Source: Pelomyxa schiedti
Taxonomy: Eukaryota > Evosea > Pelobiontida > Pelomyxidae
DNA: 64,000 nucleotides
Direction of reading: 5' to 3'
NCBI GenBank assembly: GCA_020536535.1
Contig: JAHLWZ010000808.1
Location: 1 to 64,000 of the forward strand
Shown piece by piece: positions 1 through 10,979 of this stretch (within the stretch, counting starts at the first letter, position 1; each line of letters opens with the position of its first letter). Made by a program: the position numbers and the translations under genes. The notes below the pieces were generated by a model that worked only from the letters and a program-made list of their open reading frames with translations, was not told where the DNA came from and did not search any database.

Positions 1-2949
1 CGCTTTTCAGAACAGGTTCTAAAACAAATGGATACTGAGAAAAGCTTAAAGTGTTAAATATGGAAAAAGAATCGGGACATAAATACCAGGCTAAATGTGT
101 GCGGTAGTTACGAGGGGTGACCTTGCATACTTTTTTACAATAGAATCTTTGAAAAGAAATAATAGATTTCTTCTCATTCACTGTGTCTGCACGGAGAGCA
201 CAAATAAAACTGGAAACTACCACTCAACAGAAAAGCTACATACAAAGAACTTTTAGGATGGGCAGTGCGTCACACTTCTCAAAGTTTTCTTGGTGACTTG
301 ACCAATGTTTCAAAGATGTCAAAAAAATGTTCACCAGTCTTCCGAAATCATCTTCAGTATAGCTGTATTGTGTAAAGCCATGTGGGACCTAGCCACTTAG
401 TACCTTGTCCACCAGCTTTCAAGTATAGATTTCATTTCAGGACTCAGGGAATTAATTAGGTGAGTAAGTTTGCTTAACAACTCGAAGGGACAAGAAGCCT
501 TGTCACAAAATATGGGATGCTTGAATGAATGAGTTCAAGAAAGAGGGAGTATATTCCAACTTCAAGAAGAATGAGTAAGATTCGAAGTGTTTCTGGTTGA
601 TACAACAGAGGAACGACATCAATTTGGTTTATGGAAGAGTCCATTGCACCAAGTAAACAGTCCCGTAATTGCTAGCTCATATCAGAAATTGAATTTGAGG
701 AATGTAATACGTTTGAAGAGATGATGGAATAGAAGTGTCGGAGGGATACAAAATTGATTCCTTGCACAACTTATTCTGGAACGTGTTTCAGGGAAAATAC
801 CACAAAAACTGGGACTGGTTTCAAAATGTTTCCCTCCAGGCTATACTAATATTAGGAGAAGTAAGCATATTACTAGTAGCATGCCAAAAGAAAACTTGCG
901 TTGATACAACTTGGTGAGCTGAATGTTTCTATTATACTTTTTTTGACAGCTGCAGTATTTCCTTCAGTCAATAACTGTCCCCCCCCCCCCAACAGGTTTA
1001 GTTCTGGAAATTGGAGGTAGAAAGCACTTGTGTGATTTTCCTTGTATCAACAGTTGTTATTTCCAATGGCGGCAAAACCATAGGAACTTAAAACCCATTA
1101 CACAAATGACTAGTGAAAAGAATAGGCGTACTAATGCTGCCAGCAATAGAGATTACTGAATGTCCTGAACCACAATCCATAAAGGGTTGGAGCTTCCCAC
1201 CAAAAAATGAAGCAAGAGTTGTAGGAATGTGACGAGAGTTTGTATCACCAGTTCCAAGCTTGAAAACAGTTGGTTTTTCAATGAATCGAAGTTTGGGTAC
1301 TTGGCCGTGGTTATTCAAACCCCAGGAAAACAAGTGTGACGCCTGACTCTCAGAATATTTCAAGGCAATGCTATGCTCCCGCCCACAAGATATCTGTTGG
1401 GGTTGCGATTACACTCCTTGAACCCTTGAATTGAAAGAACTTTGGAAATGAAGTATCCATTCAAATAAGACACTGCAGTGGGGACAGAACAACACTCTGC
1501 ATTTCCATGTCCTAACTTCAATATTCAACAGTTAGACTGTATGGTTTTTTAGTTCAAATGATACCTGCCCATACTTGCCTGTTGGCCAGATGACTAGTTA
1601 GTTTCATGTTAATCAGGTAAAAAAGAGGTAACCTTTTCCAAAGGAATAGACAACTCCATATTCTGGAATTCTTAGTCAGAAGGAGTGGACTTGGAGAGAT
1701 ACCAGAAAGTAGTAATGAGTGACCAGAACCACAGGCTGCAGCTATAATGCGTTTCCCACGTAAATAGGGATTCACCTGTGCCACTTTAAGGCGACGGTTA
1801 GCTACACCAAGGCCAAGTTGTCCATATTGGTTGGAACCCCAACAATATACATTTCCACAAACTGAATATGAAAATTGTGAAGGTGCATCAATGATTTCTC
1901 CTGAGATGCAGAGGAAAAAAGGTGCAATACCAGATATGCAAATACAGTGGTAATCTCCAACAGCACAGGAAACAACTGGAACCCCAAAGAGGGAGGAAAC
2001 CCACAAAGGTACTGAAGACTGTAATTCTTTTCGTGCAAGCTGGCAATAGGGTGAAACCTCGTCTCAAGGAACAGAGGGAAGAGTACTTGACCAAAAGAAT
2101 TATCTCCAAAAGAAAACACAGCACCAGATCCTTTTGAAAATGATCAAGTACAAAAATGAAGGCAGCTCACTTGTAACAACAAGAGAGTGCTTTCTTCCAC
2201 AACCAAGAGCGATTGCCCCATGCAAATTTGGAATTTTTGTTGGCTTGTCAATGAACGACGTATTACCCTAAAGGATTTATTAAAGCACTCCAAGGAGAAA
2301 TGGAGGAACCAGTCCAAGCTGTCCACTAGTGTTTCTACCCTTTGCATCATTATATCTAATATAGAGTCTGATTGAAACATACCCAAGAAAGAACTTCTGA
2401 AGTGTTTATCAAACAAACTACCACCTGTTTAGAAAGAAATATTATAGTCACAATGGCACACGAGTGTGTGAGTGACCACAGGCAATTTGAGTGACTGGGT
2501 TCTGAATTCTTACACGTTCAGGGCTAACAGCAGACCCGTTCCTCCCAAGTTGCCCATGCCTTGATTGGCTGTAAAAGGGGGGCAAACACAAAAGCACTTC
2601 TTGAGTGGAATGCATTAGCATACACATTACTGCCAAAAGAGATAACACTATCAGCACCAGTCAAAACACAGGTATGTGATGCACCACATGTAATCTTTCA
2701 ATTCGAATTTCGAAATTAAAAAAAAAAAGTCATAGAACAAAGGGCGACCTGTTTCACTCCCTCGTATCTGTAATACTCCAGTAAAAGAAGAGGTGACTTC
2801 TCCATATCTCTCGTGCCCTCCATCCCCAACTATATAACAGTGAACCAATAAAACCGAATAGAAGGCATGTCTGTTCGCTGGCAGCAAAATTAATTTACCT
2901 GCCCATGAACATTGCTGCCAAAACTCCACACCTGCGTCCTCATTGTCAT
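1..2949 (-). CDS. HERC-like protein (RCC1 repeats plus pre-HECT spacer), 3' part outside window
   Basis: Probable E3 ubiquitin ligase of the HERC type. Translation from ATG at 2949 begins MTMRTQVWSFGSNVHGQ, a typical RCC1 blade start, and is followed at once by a GT intron. Further RCC1 blades lie at about 2450-2640 (HGQLGRNGSAVSPERV), 1560-2120 (VYCWGSNQYGQLGLG, CGSGHSLLLSG) and 1090-1360 (LFSWGLNNHGQVPKL, CGSGHSVISIAG). Downstream, about 610-400 reads PETLRILLILLEVGIYS and INSLSPEMKSILESWW, and about 350-130 reads EDDFGRLVNIF then LPILKVLYTVNEKK across an intron. That order matches the spacer between RCC1 and HECT in HERC3/4-type proteins. The catalytic HECT domain is inferred to lie beyond the left edge and is not seen. 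Many short introns are present; exact exon borders in 400-1090 are not settled. The gene is divergent from the PH-domain gene. Confidence 0.75.
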
Positions 2950-3157
2950 TTGATGAAGGGAAAAGTTCGACCGAAAAAAGGGAAGGAGATCTGATGCGCG
3001 CCGAGCATTCACAGAACACCAAAAAAAATAAAAAGAAAAACAACGTGTGGCCCTAGAAGTAGTAGAGCCGTGCGTGGTGAGTGGTGTGCCAGCGAATTGT
3101 GGGAGAAAACAATTACTGTTGGTAGTGAAACGCTATTGTGTTGTGGTACAACCGACC

Positions 3158-4816
3158 ATGAGCGGGGGCGGAGGCATGGACAATCCCATAAGTAACGCTA
3201 TGGTGATGCAGTTGCTGCTAGGTGGGGGAGGCGACGGAGGGTCTGTTTTTCTCTTTGTTTCCAGTATTTTAAACACCCTAAAGGAAGTCGGACAGTTCTA
3301 GCTGCAGTCCAGCTGTAAACCTCCAATTTTTTTTTTCCCTTTTCTAAAAACTTTGTCAGATAAGGTTTCTGTGAAATTGGTTTTCTCTCTGCACTTCTAC
3401 AAGAAACAACTAGCCAAAAAAAAAAAAAACCAATTCCAATACAAAACCAACCCTCCAAAAAAGAAGCTCAGATGACAGAACTTCAAAAACCAAAGACGGG
3501 CACTTGACAATGTGGGTGGAGGCACCCAATGACGACCCAAGGGGAGCATCCCCCAATTCCTCTGGGAAGAGGTACTGGTGTGTACTCAACAAAACAGTGC
3601 GGGAGTCATCTTCTCCCTCTCATATATTGCTGATTTATCACAGCAGTAAGGTATATGATGCTTTAATTTGTCTATGAATACATCTCACAAAACATAGTCA
3701 ACACATAGTACACGTAAGATAGATCTATCTACTGTTTCCCATATCAGCCGAAGTTATAACAGTAAGACAAAAATTTTTGGCATCACTCTGCATACCCCCG
3801 AGCACAACTACATTGTACAGGGAAAAGACCAGAGAACAACTGAAGAATGGTAAACATCTCTTTTGTTTTAAAGTCTAAATTAATCTTTGGTTGGGTGCAA
3901 TACAAACAGGCAAGCAGAGTTTGATAAAGTGCTTACAGACTTTAACAAAAACACCACTCACACAACAAGTGATGATGATGCTGAATGTGGTACATATGTT
4001 ATAAAAAATGATGTACCTGACTGTCCTGATTTTTCTGCGCGATCATTGGAGTTGTGGGAAGAGAATCTTGTAGCTTTGGATAGAGGGGAGTGGAGTGCAG
4101 GATTGGAAGAAAATATTTGTGCCTTCAAGAGATACAAGAAGAAGAGATTGCCACTCCCTTCCCAAGCAACCCTGAGGCGAATGACCAAGTCAAGTAGGGA
4201 GCCAGATTCACCACAAACCGAGCCCGCAATTATTCCCAATGCTCTTCTGATGCAGAGTGCACCTGTTATGAACAGCATGGCATTCGACCTTTCACAGTTC
4301 TCCTCAGCATCCCAAATTCCTGATATACCTATACGTTTGGATCCAGATTTAAATGTCGACGGGATCACACTGTCTGACTTTACACTCCAGAAAACAACCA
4401 CCAACTCCACAACAACCACTTCGACATCACCAACATCAACCCCGTCGATATCATCCACCCCACCAACACCCCTGTCCTCACCCGAGCCCCCGCCAAAGAA
4501 TACCCCCAAGAAGCCCAGCCTGTCCCCTATAGACACCGAAACCTCACAAGGATCCAACAACAGTAACAGCAACAGCAACTCCTCCGCACACTCGCGCTCA
4601 TCCAATTCACCATCCAACTCACCCACCCGCCAGCATTCCAGCAGTGCAACATCACACCGCCGGTCATCGTCCTCCCGCAATACTACAGTGGACACTTCTG
4701 GTGCCAAAAAGCCTTCTCCATCATACCTGTCACAAGTTTTCCCTTCTGGCAGACACCACAGCAGTCACAGGAAGCACCAGTCAGTGATGGAAGCTCCCTC
4801 CAACAACAATTCCTGA
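3158..4816 (+). CDS. PH-domain protein with Ser/Thr/Pro-rich tail
   Basis: Likely a phosphoinositide- or membrane-binding adaptor. A PH domain can be assembled over three exons: about 3495-3650 (DGHLTMWVE, GKRYWCVLNK, ILLIYHSSK), about 3699-3850 (KIDLSTVSHISRSY, KIFGITLHTPEHNYIVQG, ending TTEEW) and a continuation from 3909 (QAEFDKVLTDFNKN). The conserved Trp of the last helix falls at the second splice junction. After the PH domain come an acidic/aromatic stretch, a basic KRYKKKRLPLP motif, then about 170 residues of Thr/Ser/Pro/Asn low complexity to the TGA at 4816. The start is uncertain: ATG at 3158 gives MSGGGGMDNPISNAM, with small exons to be joined across 3210-3480, where I could not find one unbroken frame. 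The long antisense frame at 3958-4707 is a shadow. Confidence 0.7.
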
Positions 4817-4919
4817 TGAGATTTATGGGGGTGGGGTGTTGTATAGGTGCACACAACAAACAGTACATATGGTAAAAAGAAACAAATTGTTTTAGTGATA
4901 CACACTATAGCACCCTCAC

Positions 4920-6890
4920 TCAGTTGGCCTTTGGTGGCACTGTTTGGGGTTCTGTTGTATCTTTTGGTTTGGCCGGCTCTGCTGCAGTCTTGTTGCCAGT
5001 GGCCTTGCTATCTTGTGGTTTAATAGCTGTTGTTGAGGAAGGTACCTTGGGCTTAGTGCCAGGTGGTTTGGTAGTATTGGGATTTGTATGACCTGAAGGC
5101 TTAGTTGTTGGTTTGGTAGGGGAGGTGTTATGAGGTTTTAATGTGGGTTTGGTGGTTGTTGCTCCCCCTGGGGGTTTGGTGGGTGTGGAATGCAATAAGC
5201 CGGGTTTAGTGGCTGCTCCTGGCTTGGTTGAGGTTCCTCCTGGTTTGGTGGGTGTGGAATGTAATAAGCCGGGTTTGGTTGTGGGTTTGGGTTTGGTGGG
5301 GCTGGTTGGGTTGGTGGGTTTGTGGGTGTTATTGTCTGCTGCTCCCGGTTTCACTCCGGGTCCGGGTTTTACTGTGGGTGTTTTGTGATCAACTTTGGGG
5401 TCTGGCTTTGGTACTGGGGGTTTCACTGGTTTGGGGGCCGGCTTATTGGGGTCAGGTTTAGTGTTGAGGTCCGGTTTTGGTTTTGGTTTTGCTGGGTCTG
5501 TTTTGGGTTTTGTTGTATCTGGTTTGGGTTTTGCTGGGTCTGTTTTGGGATCGGGCTTCTTGGGGGCTGTTTTGGGATCTGGTTCAGTTTTGGGGTCTGC
5601 CTTGGGCTTCACTGGGTCCGTTTTGGGATCAGTTGTCTTGGGTCCGGTTTTAGTATCTGTGGGTGGATCGGTTTTAACTACATCTGGTTTTGTGCCAGTT
5701 TTTGTAGTGTTAGTCTGAGGAGGTTCGGGATTTGTTGTAGTAGCCGGAGTCTTAGTGGGAGGATTGTTACTCTTAATATCCACTTTATCTGGATCGTTGG
5801 AAACGGGCTTTGTGGGCTTGGTGGGCTTGGTGGGCTTTGTTGGGCTAGGCTTTGGGTCCGTTTTTGTACCTGGCTTATCTGCCCCCGGTTTGGTAACCCC
5901 AGGAGTTTTTTGGGTGTTATTGCCATTGGGCTTGGGCTTCGTTGTAGCTGGGACACCCGGTTTAGTGGTTGGTTTTGGTTTTGGATTTGGATTTGGTTTC
6001 GGTTTCGTGGGTGTGGTCTTGTCGTGAGTATGGACAGGAACACCAGGCTTCACAGTCGGATTGGGAGCCGGCTTGGGCTGTTTTCCCCCAGGCTGCTTTG
6101 GGGGTGGAGATGGCAGAGTGGGAGCAGGAGTGAGCCCAGGGAGTTTGGTTGGCGGCGATGTTTTGCTGCCTGGCTTGGCAGCGGGAGGGCGCGTGGGGGA
6201 CGAAGAAGGCGGCAGGGGTTTTTTCGGGCCTGGGGGCGAGTGTGTGGGACTTGGCTTGGGGTTTTCGTTCGCAGGTGTACTGGTGGTTGTGGTTGTGGTT
6301 GTGTGAGTGTTTGTACTTGTACCTGTACTTGCGTTGCCATTTGGGGATGGTTTGGCAGCAGTCTTCTTGGCCGATTTCGTAAGAGGTTTTGTTGGGATGA
6401 CTGAGGGCTTCGCAGTAGTAGTAGTCTTGGCGGAGTCCGTCGGGGGTTTGCCCTTAACGGAGGCACTCGGCGCGGCGGCGGCGGCGCTGCGGGAGACAGC
6501 CCCTGGGGGTTTTCCCTCCTTCTCTGGTGGGACATCGGAGGGCTCCAGGGGGGTCGTTTCCGTATGTGCACCGTGGTCCTCCGCGTCGCTAGGTTTCTTG
6601 GGTTCTGTGGCTTGTTGCTGCTGCTGCTGTTGCTCAGGCTCTTTCTCGTGTGGTTGTTCTTGGTCCTGCTCGGCAGGGGCTTGTTCCTGTAAGAAACTTA
6701 AGCAACACGAGAAGAGAAAGAGGAGGGGAACTCTCACCTTTGGCTCCTGGTGATCATCACCATCAGGTTGGGCATTTGGCACGTCGTTATGGTCATCGAC
6801 CTGGGGGACCGGAGGAGGCTCTGAGGGTGTTGTTTGGTCCTCAGCGGTTTCCGTCGCGGGTTGCACGTTGGTTTGGTTGGCGTCGCTCAT
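4920..6890 (-). CDS. Lys/Pro/Thr-rich repetitive protein
   Basis: About 640 residues, almost entirely low complexity. I chose ATG 6890 (MSDANQTNVQPATETAEDQ); one intron at 6687-6737 (51 nt) is needed because it would otherwise encode an uncharacteristic hydrophobic stretch. The first 150 residues are acidic and Gln/Glu/Pro-rich, with a short polyQ run; the rest is built of irregular KP, TKP, DPKT and PTKPG units, with a longer unit containing GLLHSTPTKP occurring twice near the C-terminus. No signal peptide, membrane segment or globular domain is seen. The protein is very basic and probably disordered. Function is not recognisable; it could be a nuclear or structural protein or a linker-type protein. 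The coding constraint makes the + strand strongly G/T-rich for over a kilobase. Confidence 0.7.
   Translation of the reverse strand: MSDANQTNVQPATETAEDQTTPSEPPPVPQVDDHNDVPNAQPDGDDHQEPKVRVPLLFLFSCCLSFLQEQAPAEQDQEQPHEKEPEQQQQQQQATEPKKPSDAEDHGAHTETTPLEPSDVPPEKEGKPPGAVSRSAAAAAPSASVKGKPPTDSAKTTTTAKPSVIPTKPLTKSAKKTAAKPSPNGNASTGTSTNTHTTTTTTTSTPANENPKPSPTHSPPGPKKPLPPSSSPTRPPAAKPGSKTSPPTKLPGLTPAPTLPSPPPKQPGGKQPKPAPNPTVKPGVPVHTHDKTTPTKPKPNPNPKPKPTTKPGVPATTKPKPNGNNTQKTPGVTKPGADKPGTKTDPKPSPTKPTKPTKPTKPVSNDPDKVDIKSNNPPTKTPATTTNPEPPQTNTTKTGTKPDVVKTDPPTDTKTGPKTTDPKTDPVKPKADPKTEPDPKTAPKKPDPKTDPAKPKPDTTKPKTDPAKPKPKPDLNTKPDPNKPAPKPVKPPVPKPDPKVDHKTPTVKPGPGVKPGAADNNTHKPTNPTSPTKPKPTTKPGLLHSTPTKPGGTSTKPGAATKPGLLHSTPTKPPGGATTTKPTLKPHNTSPTKPTTKPSGHTNPNTTKPPGTKPKVPSSTTAIKPQDSKATGNKTAAEPAKPKDTTEPQTVPPKAN
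6687..6737 (-). other. Intron of the Lys/Pro/Thr-rich gene
   Basis: Read on the minus strand it starts GTGAGAGTTC and ends TTTCTTACAG. Removing it joins an acidic EPK segment to the Glu/Gln-rich EQAPAEQ segment in frame and removes a hydrophobic stretch unlike the rest of the protein. Confidence 0.75.
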
Positions 6891-7073
6891 CTTTTCGTTT
6901 TGTTGTTTTTGTTCTTTTCTCACGAGTTTTCTTCAGTTAAAACCAAAAAAATTTTTTTCCGCTAAGGGCGTAAGATAAAAGATTTCTCGAATACACCTGC
7001 GTGGAAATGCTTTCTTGTGTGTGTCTCCCTTTGGCTTGGTTTCTCCAGAGGTAATCTCAGTCAAGGTGCGGTT

Positions 7074-8406
7074 TTATGGTGTGTACTGGAAATGGGCTAG
7101 AGAAACTAACACAGACTCGCCCTGGCTTTGCAGCCCAACAGTGGGCCATAGTGACTGTGGGCTCAAATTGCTCTGCAAGCGGAATATCTCCTTGCCATTC
7201 ATTGTCCAGTAAATCATTCCCGTAGCACTCACACCACAGCCAACAACATCGCCATCTTCCCACGTGGGGAGAGAGGCAACTACTTTGCCGTTTGCAAACA
7301 CACTGCCATCGTCTCCTTGATGTCCAAACCTACACGTTGAGAGTGTGCCTGTTGATTGGATGAAGATTTGCAGTTGATAGTGACGCACGAGTTTTTGACC
7401 CAACCAGGCTGATTGGTGTGTATGTAATTCTCAAGTGCTAAACCAACTCCAACTGCGCCCTTCCACCCAAGAGAAATCATCTTTGTAATGTAAGAGAATT
7501 AATAAATTCCCAGTTACACACTGTGACTTCAAAGTATGGAATATGCAGCTTCGGCATTACCTACCAGAAGACAGTTAATATTGAAATGTGTTGATACGCC
7601 GACCTGAAACGACCCAACAGGCGGCCCAGAATTACTTATATATGTAACAAACGCATCAGAAATTGTTAGGTGAGGTGATTTTGATGAAATTGGGAAACTA
7701 GGCGAGATCCATGAAGAAAGTTTGTCGATGAAAGAGGTGGAATTTGGTTTGGCCCGTACGCCACTATACCTCCTCATGGACCGCAATTTGCCAATAATAA
7801 GTGAATCTGCCATTCTATTTAGGGATGTTCTATTAGGGTACAAGACTCTTACATGGGGGAGGTTCCGTGAACTTGACTATCTCAATTAAAGTTCCAAATG
7901 AGAGGTTCCTCAGCGGAGAGTGTACACTGGTACGTGGATGTTTTCCTGCCAAAAACGCAGTGACACAAGCTTTCCAAGGTTTACGAGAATCTTTCAAGTC
8001 ATTACTGAAAGGTAAAGTACATCTCTGCCATCACCAAGTAATGCAGGATCAGGTAGATGATCCACATCTTCTTCGTTGGCACTTACAGCAGTGATAGTTG
8101 CTGAAGCGGACAATAGTTTCTCTTGATTTTCGGGCGAATCAAGCAATCGGCATGAAACCAACTGCTGTAAGGCACGAAGTACCACTAAGCAAAGGCACCA
8201 AATGGTAATTTAGCTCGCCATTGCATTATAATACATTTTTGGTGCCGTTTAAACAGGTGATGACTTGGTGCAGAGAGGAATGAGTACATGGACGATCATA
8301 CGCAAGGGTCGTGTCGTCCAACCCAGCCACTGTAAATATGGGTCGCCACTTTTCAGGCAGCGACGGGCATTCTGGCCTTTCAATCCACAACCGTCTGCCA
8401 GCCATA
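7074..8406 (-). CDS. SPRY-domain protein
   Basis: A multi-exon gene starting at ATG 8406 (MAGRRLWIERPECPSLP) and ending at TAA 7074. The C-terminal half is a clear SPRY/B30.2-like domain: SFQVGVST (about 7600), MISLGWKGAVGVGLALENY then HTNQPGWVKNS (about 7480-7400), GDDGSVFANGKVVA, GDVVGCGVSATGMIYWTMNG and LWPTVGLQSQGESV (about 7320-7090). The N-terminal part includes a helical segment LRALQQLVSCRLLD around 8150 whose family I do not recognise. SPRY domains bind peptide partners, often in ubiquitin ligase adaptors or Ran-binding-type proteins; no RING, SOCS or LisH motif was seen, so the exact family is open. It is divergent from the SUGP1-like gene, with only about 135 bp between the starts, so the two may share a promoter. 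Confidence 0.75.
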
Positions 8407-8542
8407 GGGTAAAAAAAAACCGAATTTTAAGAAGTGAGATGCAGTCTCCGCAGGTATCAGGACGATACTGGAGCCACGAGACCACTGAAGATTGTTGCCT
8501 GCAGCGTTCTCTGCACAGAACCTCTTCAGGCCCGGAACAGTG

Positions 8543-10851
8543 ATGGTAACCGAGGAGGAAAAAAAACCCAGTATTTACATGAGCGCGTCGCAGCCTGGGG
8601 AGGGCACCACCAACTCCGGCGACACACACTCCACCACCACCACCACGACAGGGGACGGCAGTGGGGCCAGCAGCGGGAACGGCCCCGGCACAGCCCCGGG
8701 CGGGGGCGCGGCCACGTCGCTGTCGTTCGCGCTGAGGCAGCCGACGAGGCGGAAACCCGTGGCGCCCTCTGCCCGCTCGGGGCTGTTCGACCAGGCGGAG
8801 GGCGGCGGCCCGGCGCAGCCCACGACGCAGGCCCACGACACGGAGGAGCAGCGACGGCAAGCAGTAGGCGAAGGGGCGGCGGCGGCAGCGGCGGCGGCGG
8901 CGAGCGGAACGCCCCCCTCTGCGGCCACTACCACGGCCACAGCCACCTCCACCGCCACAGCCACCACAACCGCGTCTTCTTCGGCCCAAGGGGGAGGGGA
9001 GAGGGAGAAGGAAAGCAATCACGGCGGCTCGAAGGAAGAGCAAGAGCGAGAGAAGGAGAGCGGCGGAGTGGGAGAAGGAAAGGCGGATGGGGAGGGGGAG
9101 GGGGTCAGCGGAATAAAATGCGGCAGCGGCTCTTCCGGTCACGGTCACGGTCACGGTCACGGTAACGGTCACGGGCGTGAGGGTGAGGAGGGACAGGAGT
9201 CGGCACTCGACCGCGACTCGGAGACAGCATCATCGGCTGTGGTGGACAAACCCTCAGTTGGTCCTATTGCGAGAGGTGACTCTGCTGCGAATACTGGTAC
9301 TAGTATATCATTTTGTCATGTGCTGGAGTGACCTGGGACATTTAGGAGTCACTGCTGCGAACGGTACTGGTAGTGCTAGTACGCCTGTGGAACCACCGTG
9401 GAAACACAGGAGGGTGGCGGCGAGGCAATCGCATTTTGGTTTGGCTTCCCTCCTCGCTCTCCTTGCCAACACTCAACAAACTCCTGCAGGAGAGGTTGAC
9501 CCCACTATAGCTCGATTTGGATCATTTCCTCTGGGCAAGTAAGAATCTTACGCCAATTCAAGTTTTTTCTTGCCTACACACTGAAGTCCTAAAATGGACT
9601 TCTTCTCAAATCCTTTCAGACTAAAAACTTCCTGCTGAAGGTTAGAACCAGAGTGCAATTTGGGATTTTATACACCACAGTTGCAAAACCTGGTTCCACA
9701 AAGGCAACCTCTTGCACGGACAATACCACAGGTATAGCTACAGTTACTTATACCTCATTTGTCTAAAATTCAATTGTGAGACACCCACTATGACAGATTT
9801 ACCCCAGAACCAAAGGTACATCGAGTTTCGCAGCAATTCTCACTACGAATAGAGTGAGAGAAACTTCAACTGGACAGACAGTTGCCACCCAGATAGCAGT
9901 ACAGGTTGCTGCAGCAAGAGCAGCAGCCGTCGTTGCCGCAGCAACTGCAAATTCAACTTCACTACAAACTCAATCCTTTAATTCAACTCTACTGCACCCA
10001 CCAAGGCTACAACTTCAATCCACATCTTCACTCCAACTTCAATCCAAGCCTCCAAACTTGCAATCGACCGCCCTGCTGCAACCGAAGGCCCAACTACCCG
10101 TCCCACAGACCGCCATGCAAATTCCTCCGACGAATCAATCCACAGTGCCATTGCCTCTGTCTTATGCACAAGTACAGTTCCAGGCGCAAAACTCACAGTT
10201 AGCACCTCAGCTGCAGGCACTGTTACAATCACAACCTTATCTACAACACATCCCACAACCTACCCAAATCAGTGTGCCAATGCCTCTTTCCGATTCTACC
10301 CAAGCAGAATCCACTACAGGAAAACCTGGTGAATCCAAGAAAAAGCAGAGGGCACACCATATTGGGGACTACCTCCCAAAAGATGAATTACAAAAATTTC
10401 TATCATTCCAGCAGCAGGTACAACGGGTTCCCACACCTTACAGAGAAATAATTTCAACCAGACAGCAGTTCCGGATGATTCAAGCACTGATAAGCTCACT
10501 GAAGAAAATAAGGGACACCAAATGCTACTCAAGATGGGCTGGCGAGAAGGTCATTATGATAGATTCACTTTATCTTTTGTAAATAATAATAATAAACTAG
10601 GCACTGGACTTGGTGCCTCAGGCACAGGGAGGGTTGATCCTATTACCGTTGACGGAGGCCACAAGGTGGGGGGCATTGGGTCAATCAGACCTGAAGAACT
10701 TGCAGCAACAGATGATATATATGAGCAGTATAAAAAAAGAATGATGGTGTCGTACAGATACCGCCCTAATCCTATGGTATTTTCAACCCATCATTGCTGG
10801 AGCTAAATCCCAACAACTTAACAGAACAATCCCAGAAAGAGTTACTACTAA
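8543..10851 (+). CDS. SUGP1/SF4-like G-patch splicing factor
   Basis: Probable pre-mRNA splicing factor. The C-terminus is diagnostic: a G-patch beginning [15 protein letters not shown], interrupted by an intron ending at 10603, continuing [14 protein letters not shown], then [19 protein letters not shown], an intron (10777-10824) and the final NNPRKSYY with TAA at 10849-10851. This matches the SUGP1 family ending (G-patch, YKKRMM, RPNP, NNPR). An upstream segment [13 protein letters not shown] also fits SUGP1. The first exon (8543-9302) is GC-rich low complexity with Thr/Ala/Gly/His/Glu tracts; a 43-nt intron (9303-9345) follows. The region 9850-10320 is Gln/Leu/Pro-rich. A SURP module was not identified. 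The gene start is chosen at ATG 8543, but the frame stays open upstream to 8492. Confidence 0.82.
9135..9176 (+). repeat. GGTCAC hexanucleotide tandem repeat in coding DNA
   Basis: Five or more copies of GGTCAC, one with a GGTAAC variant, lie in the first exon of the SUGP1-like gene and encode a Gly-His run. Similar low-complexity runs surround it. Confidence 0.85.
10777..10824 (+). other. Intron (48 nt) before the last SUGP1 exon
   Basis: GTATTTTCAA...CTTAACAG. Splicing joins YRYRPNPM to NNPRKSYY and stop, exactly the conserved family C-terminus; without splicing the frame runs on to an unrelated tail. Confidence 0.85.
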
Positions 10852-10979
10852 GACTGTAAATGCCTTTGGCTTCCATTAATTCTTCTTTTTTGGCCATAAG
10901 AGACTACACTTTTGAATATAATGCCTTATGTTGGTTGTTCGTTGTGGGGTCTGTTCATAGCAAAATCCATGTCAAACCA

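Noticed and set aside
735-917. 60-codon + strand frame near the left edge
   Set aside because: It lies in the spacer and intron region of the HERC-like gene on the other strand and has no motif or start context of its own.
980-989. Run of C residues
   Set aside because: Homopolymer in a probable intron of the HERC-like gene; no evidence of function, and a possible sequencing-sensitive site.
5322-6404. 360-codon open frame on the + strand
   Set aside because: It is the antisense of the Lys/Pro/Thr repeat gene; its Gly/Phe/Trp/Cys-rich translation is a shadow of the repeat.
8249-9172. 307-codon minus-strand frame over the GC-rich start of the SUGP1-like gene
   Set aside because: Arg/Gly/Pro-rich translation typical of a GC-rich antisense frame. 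Only its last part overlaps the true SPRY first exon, which is in another frame from ATG 8406.
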